DNA of 64,000 bases from Shimia haliotis (GCF_900114415.1 NZ_FOSZ01000008.1:1-64000); one strand, 5' to 3'. Numbered from the stretch's first letter, positions 25,450 to 33,863 are shown. The notes: generated by a model not told the origin, from the letters alone. Numbers and translations: made by a program.

Positions 25450-25535
25450 CGAGTTGGTTCATGCTATTGCCATTTGCCATAATGATGCGCTCAGGGGAGG
25501 ATTGCATTCGATCCTGACATGCAAACCATGGCAAT

Positions 25536-25556
25536 GCAGGGGCGCAAGGCCCCTGC
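25536..25556. terminator. hairpin between convergent genes
   Basis: GCAGGGGC / GCCCCTGC stem of 8 bp with a short loop, midway between mntR and the converging exported-protein gene. No U-run follows, so it is a possible rather than certain terminator. Confidence 0.35.
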
Positions 25557-25587
25557 GACCGAAGTTCAGTCAAGATCTGAGTTTTGC

Positions 25588-26091
25588 TCAGGAGCCGTCA
25601 TCGTCTGCTTGAACGATTAGTTTGGCCTCGACGGGCAAGCCCCCAACCATTAGCGGGCTGTGGCTGTTGCCATTGAGGGAAACTTTTATCTCAACGTCGC
25701 CATCCGGCAGTGATGGGAGGTGTATCCAGTTGGCATAAAGGCGCCCCAGCTTTTCGCCGTTGATATAGACATGCGCGTGACCTTCACCAAGTATTTCCTC
25801 AGTAGAGGCATTCTCAGGAGAAAATCGGAAGTTTTGCGGTGTCACGTGCAAGTTCCAACCTGCCATCGGATCTTTAATCATCTTGATCGCCACGCTGGGG
25901 GCATTGCTGTCGGCCGGTAAGTTAGTGACAGCAGAGTGGTCATGGGCTGCCATCTCCGCATTGCTACCATGTTGAGACGGGTCAGCATGGTCGTGGCTGT
26001 CAAAGGTGCTGCCGCTGCCGGCCGCGATCACAAAGCCGACGCCGCCGCCAAAAATCAGCCCGATGGCGAAGAGAGCGAGTGAACGGGACAT
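25588..26091 (-). CDS. exported His-rich protein, metal-linked, unknown
   Basis: A 167-residue protein with an N-terminal hydrophobic anchor/signal (LALFAIGLIFGGGVGFVIAA). A His/Asp-rich stretch follows (FDSHDHADPSQHGSNAEMAA, HDHS), probably metal binding. A conserved-looking beta domain comes next (WNLHVTPQNFRFSPENAS, GHAHVYINGEKLGRLYANWI, SPLMVGGLPVEAKL). It lies 68 bp downstream of cbtA on the same strand, so it probably belongs to the cobalt operon. Function not established. Confidence 0.65.
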   Translation of the reverse strand: MSRSLALFAIGLIFGGGVGFVIAAGSGSTFDSHDHADPSQHGSNAEMAAHDHSAVTNLPADSNAPSVAIKMIKDPMAGWNLHVTPQNFRFSPENASTEEILGEGHAHVYINGEKLGRLYANWIHLPSLPDGDVEIKVSLNGNSHSPLMVGGLPVEAKLIVQADDDGS

Positions 26092-26159
26092 TTTGTCCTC
26101 CTCAATAAATGAAAGCTCCCGCCGGCGGTGACCGGCGGGAAAGCAATAGAGGAAAGGAA

Positions 26160-26858
26160 TCAGGCGGCGGCGTTCGCGCGTTTGCCTTCAGCCTGCCAGA
26201 AGTATCCGGCAAAGCTTCCCAGCAACACCCAAGCGGCCATGCCGATGCCAAAGGCTCGGGCGGCAAATAGCGCGCCGATCTCGGTCGGAACCGGGCCAGC
26301 GAAGGTGTCGGGTTCAGGCGCACCGACGACGTGAGGCGCTATCAGCAGTCCAGCGGCGATCAGATAGCTCACCAAGTTGCCTCCAAAGGCGATCAACCAC
26401 ATGGCGACGCCAGCTGTGGCAACAGTAGCAGTCCACCATACTTGGCGCACACCGACATCTGCTGCGGCTACGCCTGGCACTTCAGGCGCCAGCGACAAGC
26501 CAGGCGCAAAGTGGAAGGCAACAAAGCCAGCCAAGCCCCAAAGCAAACCGGTGCGACCGTTAATCTCACGACCCTGTTGTTCGGCAATCGACATAAGCGC
26601 CACAAGGGCCAATGCATAGCCAGTATACGTCAGCATCGTGAAGATGATGCTTAGGCCGTCGCGCACCGGCTCGGCGAACATGCCGGGCAACTCGGGATGC
26701 GCAGTCACAGGATCAGCGCCAAAATGCACCAAATCGCCACCCTCATAAAGTTCGGCGTGGAGAAGTACAGGCTGCACGAAATAAAGCTGCAGCAAGGCGG
26801 CAATCAGCCCCGCTGCAGCACCAGCGAACAACGCGCTGGTCAGAATACGACTGAACAT
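26160..26858 (-). CDS. cbtA: CbtA family cobalt transporter subunit
   Basis: A 232-residue membrane protein with about five to six helices. The start MFSRILTSALFAGAAAGLIA at 26858 is the typical CbtA N-terminus; the longer frame upstream overlaps cbtB in the wrong frame. Other family features are YFVQPVLLHAELYEGGDLVH, AGFVAFHFAPGLSLAPEVPG and a C-terminal AAWVLLGSFAGYFWQAEG. CbtA is a predicted cobalt transporter working with CbtB. It starts 4 nt after cbtB, downstream of a cobalamin riboswitch. Confidence 0.88.
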   Translation of the reverse strand: MFSRILTSALFAGAAAGLIAALLQLYFVQPVLLHAELYEGGDLVHFGADPVTAHPELPGMFAEPVRDGLSIIFTMLTYTGYALALVALMSIAEQQGREINGRTGLLWGLAGFVAFHFAPGLSLAPEVPGVAAADVGVRQVWWTATVATAGVAMWLIAFGGNLVSYLIAAGLLIAPHVVGAPEPDTFAGPVPTEIGALFAARAFGIGMAAWVLLGSFAGYFWQAEGKRANAAA

Positions 26859-26862
26859 GGTC

Positions 26863-27033
26863 TTAGTGGCAGGGAAAGCCAGTTGCGTGGCGCACATCGT
26901 GAGCAGCGTCATGCAGGCCAGAAGCTTGAGCATGGCCGGTCACAGTAACAACACCCAAACCCAGAATAAGGGCGAACACTGCGGGCAGAATGGTTGATCC
27001 TACAGCGGATGCTTTGATAGCGTTTGTCGTCAT
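26863..27033 (-). CDS. cbtB: CbtB cobalt transporter small subunit
   Basis: A 56-residue protein with a single membrane helix (LPAVFALILGLGVVTVTGHA) and the hallmark His-rich C-terminus HDAAHDVRHATGFPCH, which supplies Co ligands. The ATG at 27033 follows a strong AAGGAGG site. It is the first gene after the cobalamin riboswitch and is co-transcribed with cbtA. Confidence 0.9.
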   Translation of the reverse strand: MTTNAIKASAVGSTILPAVFALILGLGVVTVTGHAQASGLHDAAHDVRHATGFPCH

Positions 27034-27082
27034 TTTAGTCCTCCTTGCCGTCACACCCGACGGCGCAAGTTACGTTCAATAT

Positions 27083-27262
27083 ACGGCCGGTCTCCTGACT
27101 CGCGGGTCGATGCCGTCTTCCCCCTTCCCAGCACTCTCGCACCAGTGGAAATGGAAGGTAGCTCGCCGCTCACAGTCGCGGGGGCGGTTGAGGTTTCGGT
27201 GCCGCGATTTGGTCCACCGTCCTCATTCCCGTTTCAGCTCTAATGCATTTGCACCTTTGAGC
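27083..27262 (-). ncRNA. cobalamin riboswitch
   Basis: On the minus strand the leader contains, in order, an initial GGTGC...GAAACGGGAA segment, the conserved core GCCCCCGCGACTGTGA, CACTGGTGCGAGAGTGCTGG, GGGAAGGGGGAAGACG and the 3' box GTCAGGAGACCGGCC. These are the diagnostic elements of the B12-box riboswitch. It lies about 50 nt upstream of cbtB, so adenosylcobalamin would switch off cobalt uptake. Confidence 0.92.
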
Positions 27263-27425
27263 ACCGTAATGACTGTTTCTGTCCGATTAGGCGGTAGCAG
27301 GTCAAGTACGAAACCGGCATGCCTAAGTTCCGCAGCGCCAAATTGATTTGAAATCTGCTGCTGTCAACACTGTACTGAATGCAATAATTCACCGCAGGAG
27401 CTACTAATATCGTGGTGCGGGTGGT

Positions 27426-27761
27426 TTACTGCACATCTGCGGGAATGCGAGCAATAGCCTTGAAACGCAGCTTTCCAAGTGGCCTTGCATCCGCGAAGTT
27501 ACCGTCTGGGCTTTCCTGATACATCCGGATGAATGTCAGGATGTCCGGCAGGTCTTGAGCAGTTATCTCACCGAAAAGATAAGCAGTCTTGTCGTTCTGT
27601 CGGACTGCAAGCGTTTGTGGTCGCATGCAGCCGGACATGCAATCGACGTGCTGCAATTTTGCCTTCACATTCGCTGCCTTTAGCGTTGATACCACTTGAT
27701 CATACAGGGTTGGATCCGCGTCACGGCAGGTTCGGCATAAAGTAAGCGTTGGTAGGTGCAT
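27426..27761 (-). CDS. DUF1636 metal-binding protein
   Basis: A 111-residue thioredoxin-like protein. Four cysteines occur as CRTCRDAD near the N-terminus and CMSGCMRPQTLAVRQNDKTA in the middle, the DUF1636 pattern. This family usually sits in cobalamin/cobalt gene neighbourhoods. The start at MHLPTLTLC was chosen since it gives the family-like N-terminus, although the frame is open for nine more codons. It lies upstream of the riboswitch on the same strand; a shared transcript is possible but the riboswitch would act only on genes after it. Confidence 0.8.
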   Translation of the reverse strand: MHLPTLTLCRTCRDADPTLYDQVVSTLKAANVKAKLQHVDCMSGCMRPQTLAVRQNDKTAYLFGEITAQDLPDILTFIRMYQESPDGNFADARPLGKLRFKAIARIPADVQ

Positions 27762-28026
27762 GCGCCGAGCAAGTCCTTTTTTGAGCAACCTTCTTTATGA
27801 TTCAATATCTGCGGGTGGTTACTGGTTCGATTTCGAAACTTGGTTTTGTCGCGGTGCCTTTAGAAAAGTCAATACTTGAGCGATCGGCAAGCTCGCCGGA
27901 GTAGGCACCTACAATGCCAACATAGATTATTCAGACTTGTGGCACGAGAAATTTTTCTTGTCCGGCAAATCGAGGAAACAGTTGCTCAGGCAAAAAATCC
28001 GCCGAATGAAACTTGGGGCAATGTCT

Positions 28027-28509
28027 TCAATGATCGCCCTCGAAGTGCCTCTGGATCACTGGTACCACCAGCAGTAATCCGGCACCTCCGACAATGAATA
28101 CGTCTGCCATGTTGAAAGTCGGCCAGTGTGCAGATCCAATGAAAAAATCAAGGAAGTCTGTTACGGCTCCATAATGGATGCGATCAACGACATTGCCGAG
28201 CGCGCCACCTATGATCGCCCCATACGCAATCGCTTCTATACTGCTCTCTGTGCGAAGCATCATGATCAGGAGCCAGGCACAAATGATAAGCGCAAGAAGC
28301 AAGAGGCCCCACCAGGGGGCGCCACCCAAAAGCCCGAAGGTTACGCCATCATTGCGATGGAACGTGAGATTAAGCCCGGGAAAGACAGCGATCCCGTCTT
28401 TTAGGGTATCGGCGCTCGCGACAACCCAGGCTTTTGTTACCTGATCAGTGGCGACGGCGCCGACGACAGCTAGTATGCCGAGTACTTGTGTTTTGTTGAC
28501 TGTCAACAT
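28027..28509 (-). CDS. lspA: lipoprotein signal peptidase (signal peptidase II)
   Basis: A 160-residue four-helix protease. The conserved boxes are all present: VATDQVTKAWV, HRNDGVTFGLL, GGALGNVVDRIHYGAVTDFLD with catalytic D118, and FNMADVFIVGGA with D136. It cleaves prolipoprotein signals in the inner membrane. Extra lspA copies are known on metal-resistance islands (pbrC of lead operons is one), which fits its place here with a P-type ATPase and a PbrR/CadR-like regulator. It starts 99 bp after the DUF411 stop and may have its own promoter. Confidence 0.92.
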   Translation of the reverse strand: MLTVNKTQVLGILAVVGAVATDQVTKAWVVASADTLKDGIAVFPGLNLTFHRNDGVTFGLLGGAPWWGLLLLALIICAWLLIMMLRTESSIEAIAYGAIIGGALGNVVDRIHYGAVTDFLDFFIGSAHWPTFNMADVFIVGGAGLLLVVPVIQRHFEGDH

Positions 28510-28608
28510 GTTGCAACGTAACTACTTTGGATACCATTGGCCGGTCTGCGCTGAAGCGGCTGAATAGGTTAGCTAGATTGGGGAAAGGACTTCCATAATT
28601 CGGCTCGG

Positions 28609-29064
28609 TTACCCTGCTGGGTAGCTCGAAAATATTTCGGTCGAGCCGTCTTTCTGGATCAAGAAGACGTCGTAGGCATCGCGTTCGTCTTCCGGCCCCA
28701 TCCCTGGCGAACCATAGGGCATTCCGGGGACTGCGAGACCGACCGCATCGGGGCGTTCGTTCAGAAGGCGGCGGATGTCGGCTGCAGGCACATGTCCCTC
28801 GATCACGTAACCGTCCACGAGCCCAGTGTGACAGGAGACCATGCGCTGCGGCACTCCGTTGTCGAGTTTGAAGCGCACGAGAAGGCCGCCGAACATGTCC
28901 TGGCCTATTGGTGCGAAGCCGTTCTCCTCAAGATGATTCATCCAGGACAGACAGCAACCGCATCCATTGGTCTTGCGGACGTCTATTGGGGTTGCCTCCG
29001 CGAGGGCCTGCGCCGCCGGTAACAGGGCGAGTGTGATGGCAAGAGCTTGGATCATGCGTCTCAT
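28609..29064 (-). CDS. DUF411 metal-binding periplasmic protein
   Basis: A 151-residue protein with a signal peptide (ALAITLALLPAAQALA) and the DUF411 core: a CGCC motif (TNGCGCCLSWMNHLEENGF), VSCHTGLVDGYVIEGHVPAA and AVGLAVPGMPYGSPGM. DUF411 proteins are linked to copper and other metal tolerance. It follows the M23 gene by 3 nt in the large minus-strand envelope operon. Confidence 0.88.
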   Translation of the reverse strand: MRRMIQALAITLALLPAAQALAEATPIDVRKTNGCGCCLSWMNHLEENGFAPIGQDMFGGLLVRFKLDNGVPQRMVSCHTGLVDGYVIEGHVPAADIRRLLNERPDAVGLAVPGMPYGSPGMGPEDERDAYDVFLIQKDGSTEIFSSYPAG

Positions 29065-29067
29065 GGG

Positions 29068-30441
29068 TCAGAGCCTTTCGGTTGTCGTTTCGGCAATGTC
29101 GCTGCCGAGGTTTTCATTCAGAAGCGCCCGCGCCTCGACCAGACGCAAAAGCGCGGCTGTATCATCCGCTTCGCTCTCAGCCGCTTCGGCAAGTCTGTCG
29201 TCAGAGAGGGGGTCAGTAGGGCGTCCATCCACGAGGACTTCGTAGTGCAGGTTCGGGCCCGTCGCCGTGCCAGTCGCGCCGACGCGACCGATCACATCTC
29301 CCGCCGCAACGCGTTGGCCTTGTGCCAGGCCCTCGGGCACAGCGCTGAGATGCGCATAGCGTGTCATTGTGTCTGAGCCGTGGGCGATTTCGACCACGCG
29401 ACCATAGCCGCCCCGCCAGCCGATGAAGCTGATCCGTCCCGGTGCTGTCGCTTGAACCGGCGTTCCGCTTGCCGTCGCGAAATCGACACCTGTGTGCATC
29501 CGGACATTGCCGTAGACCGGGTGCGTACGGCGGCCAAATACCGAGCTTAATCGCGCCCCTTCGACAGGCTGTGCAAAAACGCGGAGAACCGTGCCATTGA
29601 CGTAAATCGTTGCCCGATCGCTACCGCTTACCGGCCAGACAACTTCATAAAGTGCGCCGCCGATCTCCAGCGATGCAAAGGTAAGTTCCGGCTGACCAAT
29701 TCTGTCTTCGCCAACACGGGCCTCGCGCCACAGTAGCCGAAGCGTTTCTTCGCCGGTCACCTCACGACGGAAGTCGACGATTCCACCCAGCATCTGTGCC
29801 AAATCGACAGCGAAGCGGGCAGGCATCTCGGCTTCTTCCAGCGCGGCAAAAAGCGAGCTGTCGATCACCGCTTCGCCCGCCGATGTTATGAAGTCGGGAG
29901 CCGGGGTCACGACCTGCGTGGCCAACTCTTCGCCAAAGATCGCCTCGATCCGCACACCGTCCTCGACGGAGAGCGCGACGCTGCGCGGGCTGCCGTCCAT
30001 CGTCGAGACAACGGTGACCGAATGCCCAGGCCTAAGTCGCCTCAGATCATATTCCGCGCCGAGGGCCAGAGCGACCTCGGCACGGTCAGTCGCTGAGAGA
30101 CCTGCTTCTTCAAGAACGGTGTCGAGCGTCTCGCCGGTTGCGATATCGCGTGACCAGTTGGAGAGCGGAGGTTCTATCGTCGGTAAGAGAGTATCGGCGC
30201 TCGCAACCTCCAGACGTGGCATGGACTGGAGTGGTATTGCGGGCTCCACACGTGTTTGTGCGACCTGCGGTGTTTCCGTTTCAATAGAAGTGGGAAGCGG
30301 GAGTTGAGGTGGCGACCAAGTGGTTGCAGCTGCCAGACCGGGAGGGATCGGATCCTTCGACCAGATGCCCGATATTGCCAACCCGCCCACCGACAGCACC
30401 GATACGAATGCGAAACCTGCCGCGATTGTTCTAATTCTCAT
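29068..30441 (-). CDS. M23-family murein endopeptidase with N-terminal OapA/LysM-like region
   Basis: A 457-residue protein from the ATG at 30441 behind GGGGGG. It has an N-terminal membrane anchor (IRTIAAGFAFVSVLSVGGLA), a Pro-rich spacer and an OapA-like opening (SRDIATGETLDTVLEEAGLS). The M23 domain lies in the last ~160 residues, with the zinc/catalytic motifs HTGVDFA, RYAHLS and LHYEVLVDG intact, so it should be an active DD-endopeptidase. It overlaps the SCO gene by 11 bp. A peptidoglycan hydrolase in a metal-response operon is unusual and suggests remodelling of the envelope under metal stress. Confidence 0.85.
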   Translation of the reverse strand: MRIRTIAAGFAFVSVLSVGGLAISGIWSKDPIPPGLAAATTWSPPQLPLPTSIETETPQVAQTRVEPAIPLQSMPRLEVASADTLLPTIEPPLSNWSRDIATGETLDTVLEEAGLSATDRAEVALALGAEYDLRRLRPGHSVTVVSTMDGSPRSVALSVEDGVRIEAIFGEELATQVVTPAPDFITSAGEAVIDSSLFAALEEAEMPARFAVDLAQMLGGIVDFRREVTGEETLRLLWREARVGEDRIGQPELTFASLEIGGALYEVVWPVSGSDRATIYVNGTVLRVFAQPVEGARLSSVFGRRTHPVYGNVRMHTGVDFATASGTPVQATAPGRISFIGWRGGYGRVVEIAHGSDTMTRYAHLSAVPEGLAQGQRVAAGDVIGRVGATGTATGPNLHYEVLVDGRPTDPLSDDRLAEAAESEADDTAALLRLVEARALLNENLGSDIAETTTERL

Positions 30442-31063
30442 GTTGCCCCCCAGTTTCTCTATTGAGCGCACGCCGGATTTTCGGCACTGCGAATTCCCTC
30501 GGCTCGTGATAGTCGATCATGGTGCTGAACCGGCCTTTCGCGTCGAAAAGGAAAACGCTGGCAGTGTGGTTCATGGTGTAGTCGCCACCTTCGGTCGGCA
30601 CCCGCCCATAGCGTGCGCGGAAGCCCTGTGCTGCGCGCGCAATTTCCTCTTCCGGGCCAGTCCACCCGCGGATCGACGGATGGAAATAGCCGACATACTC
30701 GGCCATTGCCTCGACAGTATCCCGCTCTGGATCGACGGTGATGAACACCACGTTCATTCCCTCCGCCTCTTCGCCCAGGTCATCAAGCCAGCCGGAAATA
30801 TCCGACAGAGTCGTCGGACAAACGTCCGGGCAATAGGTGAAGCCGAAGAAGACCATTGACGGGCTGCCGATAAGGTTTTCGGGTCCAACCTCGTTACCTT
30901 CGTGATCTGTCAGGCGGAATTCCATTTCAGATAGGGCAACCGGGCGCAACCCCGCTTGTTCGGGCGCGCCGGGGCCATCGACCTGCCACCACCCAACAAC
31001 AAGTGTCAGGATGATCGCCGCGATGCCAGCGAAGGCATACTTGAGGATCGACCGTCGGGTCAT
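30431..31063 (-). CDS. SCO1/SenC family copper metallochaperone (second copy)
   Basis: A 210-residue protein, membrane-anchored (YAFAGIAAIILTLVVGWW). It has a thioredoxin-like domain with the Cu-binding CPDVCP motif (FGFTYCPDVCPTTLSDISGW), VFITVDPERDT and the distal His in YTMNHTASVFLFD. It delivers copper or reduces thiols for cytochrome oxidase assembly. It overlaps PCuAC by one base upstream and the M23 gene by 11 bp downstream. A second SCO protein is encoded at 32634. Confidence 0.9.
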   Translation of the reverse strand: MTRRSILKYAFAGIAAIILTLVVGWWQVDGPGAPEQAGLRPVALSEMEFRLTDHEGNEVGPENLIGSPSMVFFGFTYCPDVCPTTLSDISGWLDDLGEEAEGMNVVFITVDPERDTVEAMAEYVGYFHPSIRGWTGPEEEIARAAQGFRARYGRVPTEGGDYTMNHTASVFLFDAKGRFSTMIDYHEPREFAVPKIRRALNRETGGQHEN

Positions 31064-31527
31064 TAGCTCTCGGGACCGCGCGCTGCAATACCTAGAATTG
31101 GAACCTCGACCACGATCTCACCACCGTCCGAGAAGTCGAGCGTCAAGGAAAAGCTTTCGCCCTTGGCCATCGGTCGCTGCAAGCGCATCAGCATGGCGTG
31201 AAGGCCACCCGGTTCCAGAGACACAGATTCACCCGGCGCAATCTCGATCTCGCCTGCAGGTGCCATTGAGCTAACACCATCGGCATTTGTGGATGTCTGG
31301 TGAATATCAGGCATCATCGCCAAATCCGTGCGGAGGCCAGTAAGTATCACAGCCTCGTCGCCTGTATTGCGGATTGTCATATACGCGACACCCGGACGGT
31401 TTACGCCGATTGACGCGCGCGCCCAGGCATCTTCGACGACAACGTCTTCCGAACCAGCTTCTACCGGGGTCGCTGTGCTTGATGCGAACATGCTTGCGGC
31501 CATCAGGCCATAGAGTACTGTCTTCAC
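31063..31527 (-). CDS. periplasmic copper chaperone PCu(A)C
   Basis: A 154-residue protein from a GTG at 31527 behind AGGGAAC, with a signal peptide. The PCuAC fold shows VEDAWARASIGVNRPGVAYM, MMPDIHQT, APGESVSLEPGGLHAMLMRL and the copper-site pattern H/M...M...HxM. It carries Cu(I) to SCO and cytochrome oxidase. The neighbouring SCO genes on both sides support this. Confidence 0.9.
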   Translation of the reverse strand: MKTVLYGLMAASMFASSTATPVEAGSEDVVVEDAWARASIGVNRPGVAYMTIRNTGDEAVILTGLRTDLAMMPDIHQTSTNADGVSSMAPAGEIEIAPGESVSLEPGGLHAMLMRLQRPMAKGESFSLTLDFSDGGEIVVEVPILGIAARGPES

Positions 31528-31549
31528 TTTGCGGTTCCCTTTTTGACCA

Positions 31550-32209
31550 CTAGCTGCCAACTGCAGCTACTTCGGCGTCAACCTGTTGTCTCAATTCGTC
31601 CATTCCAAACGGATCTAGCGGCTTGCCATTGATGTAGAACGTTGGGGTCTGGCGAACGCCCATTGTTTCTACGTCCGCTTTGTCCTGATTGACGATTGCC
31701 ACGATATCGGGTGATTTCATCTGCTCTATCGCAAGTTCGAGATCGAGCCCGGCTCCGGCCGCGATCTTTCCCAGCTTTTGTTGATCAAACGCCCCATGCG
31801 CCGCCCACGCGTCTTGATAAGCCATTAGAGCATTTAGCACCTGTTCGAACTTGCCCTGCATCCGGGCCGCTTCTAGCAACTTGACGGCTATATCCGAAAT
31901 CGGTCCGTGAAACGGGGTGTATCGTATGACAACACGCACGGCTTCGGGATTTTTGTCCAAAATATCTTTTACGACGGGGTGAAATGCGCGACAGGCCTCG
32001 CAGGCTGGATCGAGGAACTCAACGATGGTCACGGGGGCTTCAGCGGGCCCCAAAACAGGCGAATATGGTCGCATCAAAGCGTCCGCCAACTCTGGCGCGA
32101 CAACCGCACGTTCAGATGACGGTTTTGGTTGGTTTACATACCACGCGGCCCCACCAAAACCGGCAGCACCCATTGCGAGAACGGAAATAATCAACCCGCG
32201 TCGGTTCAT
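31550..32209 (-). CDS. DsbA/DsbG-like thiol-disulfide oxidoreductase
   Basis: A 219-residue exported thioredoxin-fold protein (signal/anchor LIISVLAMGAAGFGGAAWYV). The active site is CEAC (EFLDPACEACRAFHPVVKDI), and the cis-Pro is in VRQTPTFYING. It overlaps the DsbB-like gene by 4 bp (ATGA), so the two form an oxidase pair in the envelope operon. Confidence 0.88.
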   Translation of the reverse strand: MNRRGLIISVLAMGAAGFGGAAWYVNQPKPSSERAVVAPELADALMRPYSPVLGPAEAPVTIVEFLDPACEACRAFHPVVKDILDKNPEAVRVVIRYTPFHGPISDIAVKLLEAARMQGKFEQVLNALMAYQDAWAAHGAFDQQKLGKIAAGAGLDLELAIEQMKSPDIVAIVNQDKADVETMGVRQTPTFYINGKPLDPFGMDELRQQVDAEVAAVGS

Positions 32210-32628
32210 GATTTTTTCTCCTTGAGAGATAGGACTGAAAGCGCACCAATAAGCGCAAATGTAACAACGGCCATCAGCGGAATGGGGATGCCTAACACCA
32301 ACTGGTTGTCGTCAGTGCAAGAGGGCCCCGTCGCAGTACAAGGTTGGACGCGTTCAGGTATGATCCCGACATATAACCCCATATGCCAAGCAGCCACTGC
32401 TGCGCCACCAAGTGCGAGTACGACACCGTACCGACCAACACGCGGATCTTGCCACCATAGTCCCAGCCCAAGAATTATCGCCAGTGGAAACATGAAGGCG
32501 CGCTGGAACCAGCAAAGAACACAAGGTGTCTGCCCCAGCACTTCGCCAATGAACAGAACAGCAAGCGAGGCGATGAGGGCGATCACCCAAGCCAGCCCGA
32601 GGGCAGTTTCTCCGTATAATCGGTTCAT
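32206..32628 (-). CDS. DsbB-family disulfide bond formation protein
   Basis: A 140-residue membrane protein with four helices. The first redox pair is in TPCVLCWFQRAFMFPLAIIL and the second pair is spaced in the periplasmic loop (VQPCTATGPSCTDDNQLVLG). It reoxidises the DsbA-like protein encoded immediately downstream, passing electrons to quinone. The start MNRLYGETALGL was chosen because it gives the normal family length; the longer frame overlaps the SCO gene. Confidence 0.9.
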   Translation of the reverse strand: MNRLYGETALGLAWVIALIASLAVLFIGEVLGQTPCVLCWFQRAFMFPLAIILGLGLWWQDPRVGRYGVVLALGGAAVAAWHMGLYVGIIPERVQPCTATGPSCTDDNQLVLGIPIPLMAVVTFALIGALSVLSLKEKKS

Positions 32629-32633
32629 TTGGG

Positions 32634-33233
32634 TCAGAGCCTCTCTCTTAGATCGGTAAGTATCTCTTCGGCAGAGGTGCCATAAGCCCAAGAGTCGGTG
32701 AAGCGCGCCTTTGGATCGAAGAGGAATAGATGCGATGTGTGGCCCATTGTGTAGCCATTTGGTGCTGAGGCCTCCTCGATCCGCTCATAGAAGATCGGAA
32801 AGGTCTCGGACGTCTCAGCAATCTGCTCCGGCGTGCCGGTCAGCCCAATGATGCCTGCATTGAACAAGGGCACATACTCGGCCAGCGCAGCGGGTGTGTC
32901 GCGTTCAGGATCAATCGAGATGAAGATAGGCTGTATTTTCTCTGCATCTGTTCCTAGGTCTTCCATGACGGCGGCAACTTCGGCGAGCGTCGTTGGGCAT
33001 ACATCTGGGCAGTTGGCAAAGCCAAAAAAGACAAGCATCCACCGCCCGGCAAAGTACTCATCCGTCTGCACCAATCCACGATGATCGGTCAGTTCGAAAT
33101 CGGCGTAAAACGCAGGGTTAGAGGCATTAGCGTCGGTATCGGTCGAAGGTTCGAAATACTGGAATGCCGCAAAGGCAAGAAGCGCTGTGCCTGCCAGACC
33201 CCACAATAGTCTCTGAATAACTGAAAGACGCAC
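32634..33233 (-). CDS. SCO1/SenC family copper metallochaperone (first copy)
   Basis: A 199-residue protein from a GTG at 33233. The frame is open far upstream, but the MerR-type promoter at 33269-33298 requires a start below it. It has a membrane anchor (LLWGLAGTALLAFAAFQYFE), the Cu motif CPDVCP (FGFANCPDVCPTTLAEVAAV), FISIDPERDT and His in YTMGHTSHLFLFD. It is the first gene of the minus-strand envelope operon that runs through DsbB, DsbA, PCuAC, SCO, M23 and DUF411. Confidence 0.88.
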   Translation of the reverse strand: MRLSVIQRLLWGLAGTALLAFAAFQYFEPSTDTDANASNPAFYADFELTDHRGLVQTDEYFAGRWMLVFFGFANCPDVCPTTLAEVAAVMEDLGTDAEKIQPIFISIDPERDTPAALAEYVPLFNAGIIGLTGTPEQIAETSETFPIFYERIEEASAPNGYTMGHTSHLFLFDPKARFTDSWAYGTSAEEILTDLRERL

Positions 33234-33268
33234 GTTATTTCGCCCGTTTGATTCTCGGTTTTGAGCCG

Positions 33269-33298
33269 GTTTACATCCTCTAGCTACTGTAGGTTCAA
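33269..33298 (-). promoter_or_regulatory. MerR-type operator/promoter, site C (envelope operon)
   Basis: Read on the minus strand: TTGAAC, then an 18-19-nt spacer with CTACAGTAGCTAGAGGATG, then TGTAAA. It matches sites B and D and drives the SCO-DsbBA-PCuAC operon. It is about 106 bp from the divergent merR gene, so the regulator probably controls this operon directly. Confidence 0.75.
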
Positions 33299-33403
33299 GT
33301 GGTTTTCTAAAGAGCGCGCCAGAGATCGCCAAAACGTGATTTCCGCGGTTGCGCCATGAGTGAGATAAATCTACATTCACTAGAGGATTAACGGGGTTTC
33401 GAC

Positions 33404-33832
33404 ATGCTCACAATTGGGACTCTTGCGAAGAGGACCGGCACCAAGGTTCAGACGATCCGCTACTATGAGCAGATTGGATTGATGCCGGAACCTGGTCGGA
33501 CTGAAGGCGGGCAACGTCGCTATGGTGACGCTGAACTTGATCGCCTCGCATTCATCCGGCACAGCAGACAGTTGGGATTTCCGCTCGACGCGATCCGGGA
33601 GTTGCTTGATTTGTCCGACGCGCCGGACCGGCCCTGTCACGAAGCCGATGAGATCGCACGCCGACAATTGAAGCTCGTTGAGCAGAGAATGGAGCGCTTG
33701 AAAGCGTTGCGCGCGGAATTGAAACGCATGGTCAAGGAATGTAGTGGCGGCAACGCATCGCAATGCCGCGTCCTTGAAGTGCTAAGAGACCATTCGGAGT
33801 GTCTGACCGAGCACGATCAAATTGGGGTGTGA
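33404..33832 (+). CDS. MerR-family metal-responsive regulator, CadR/PbrR-like
   Basis: A 142-residue protein. The N-terminal HTH (LTIGTLAKRTGTKVQTIRYY, EQIGLMPEPGRTEGGQRRY) is followed by a dimerisation helix and a C-terminal metal loop. Cysteines are at 78 (DRPCHEAD), 113 (KECSGGN), 121 (SQCRVLEV) and 133 (HSECL). The C78-C113-C121 arrangement is that of CadR/PbrR/ZntR proteins, which bind Cd, Pb or Zn and under-twist long-spacer promoters. Four such promoters are present in this element, one next to this gene on each side. Confidence 0.9.
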   Translation: MLTIGTLAKRTGTKVQTIRYYEQIGLMPEPGRTEGGQRRYGDAELDRLAFIRHSRQLGFPLDAIRELLDLSDAPDRPCHEADEIARRQLKLVEQRMERLKALRAELKRMVKECSGGNASQCRVLEVLRDHSECLTEHDQIGV

Positions 33833-33863
33833 GTGAGCACAGAAAACTATTCGAAGTTTTTGC

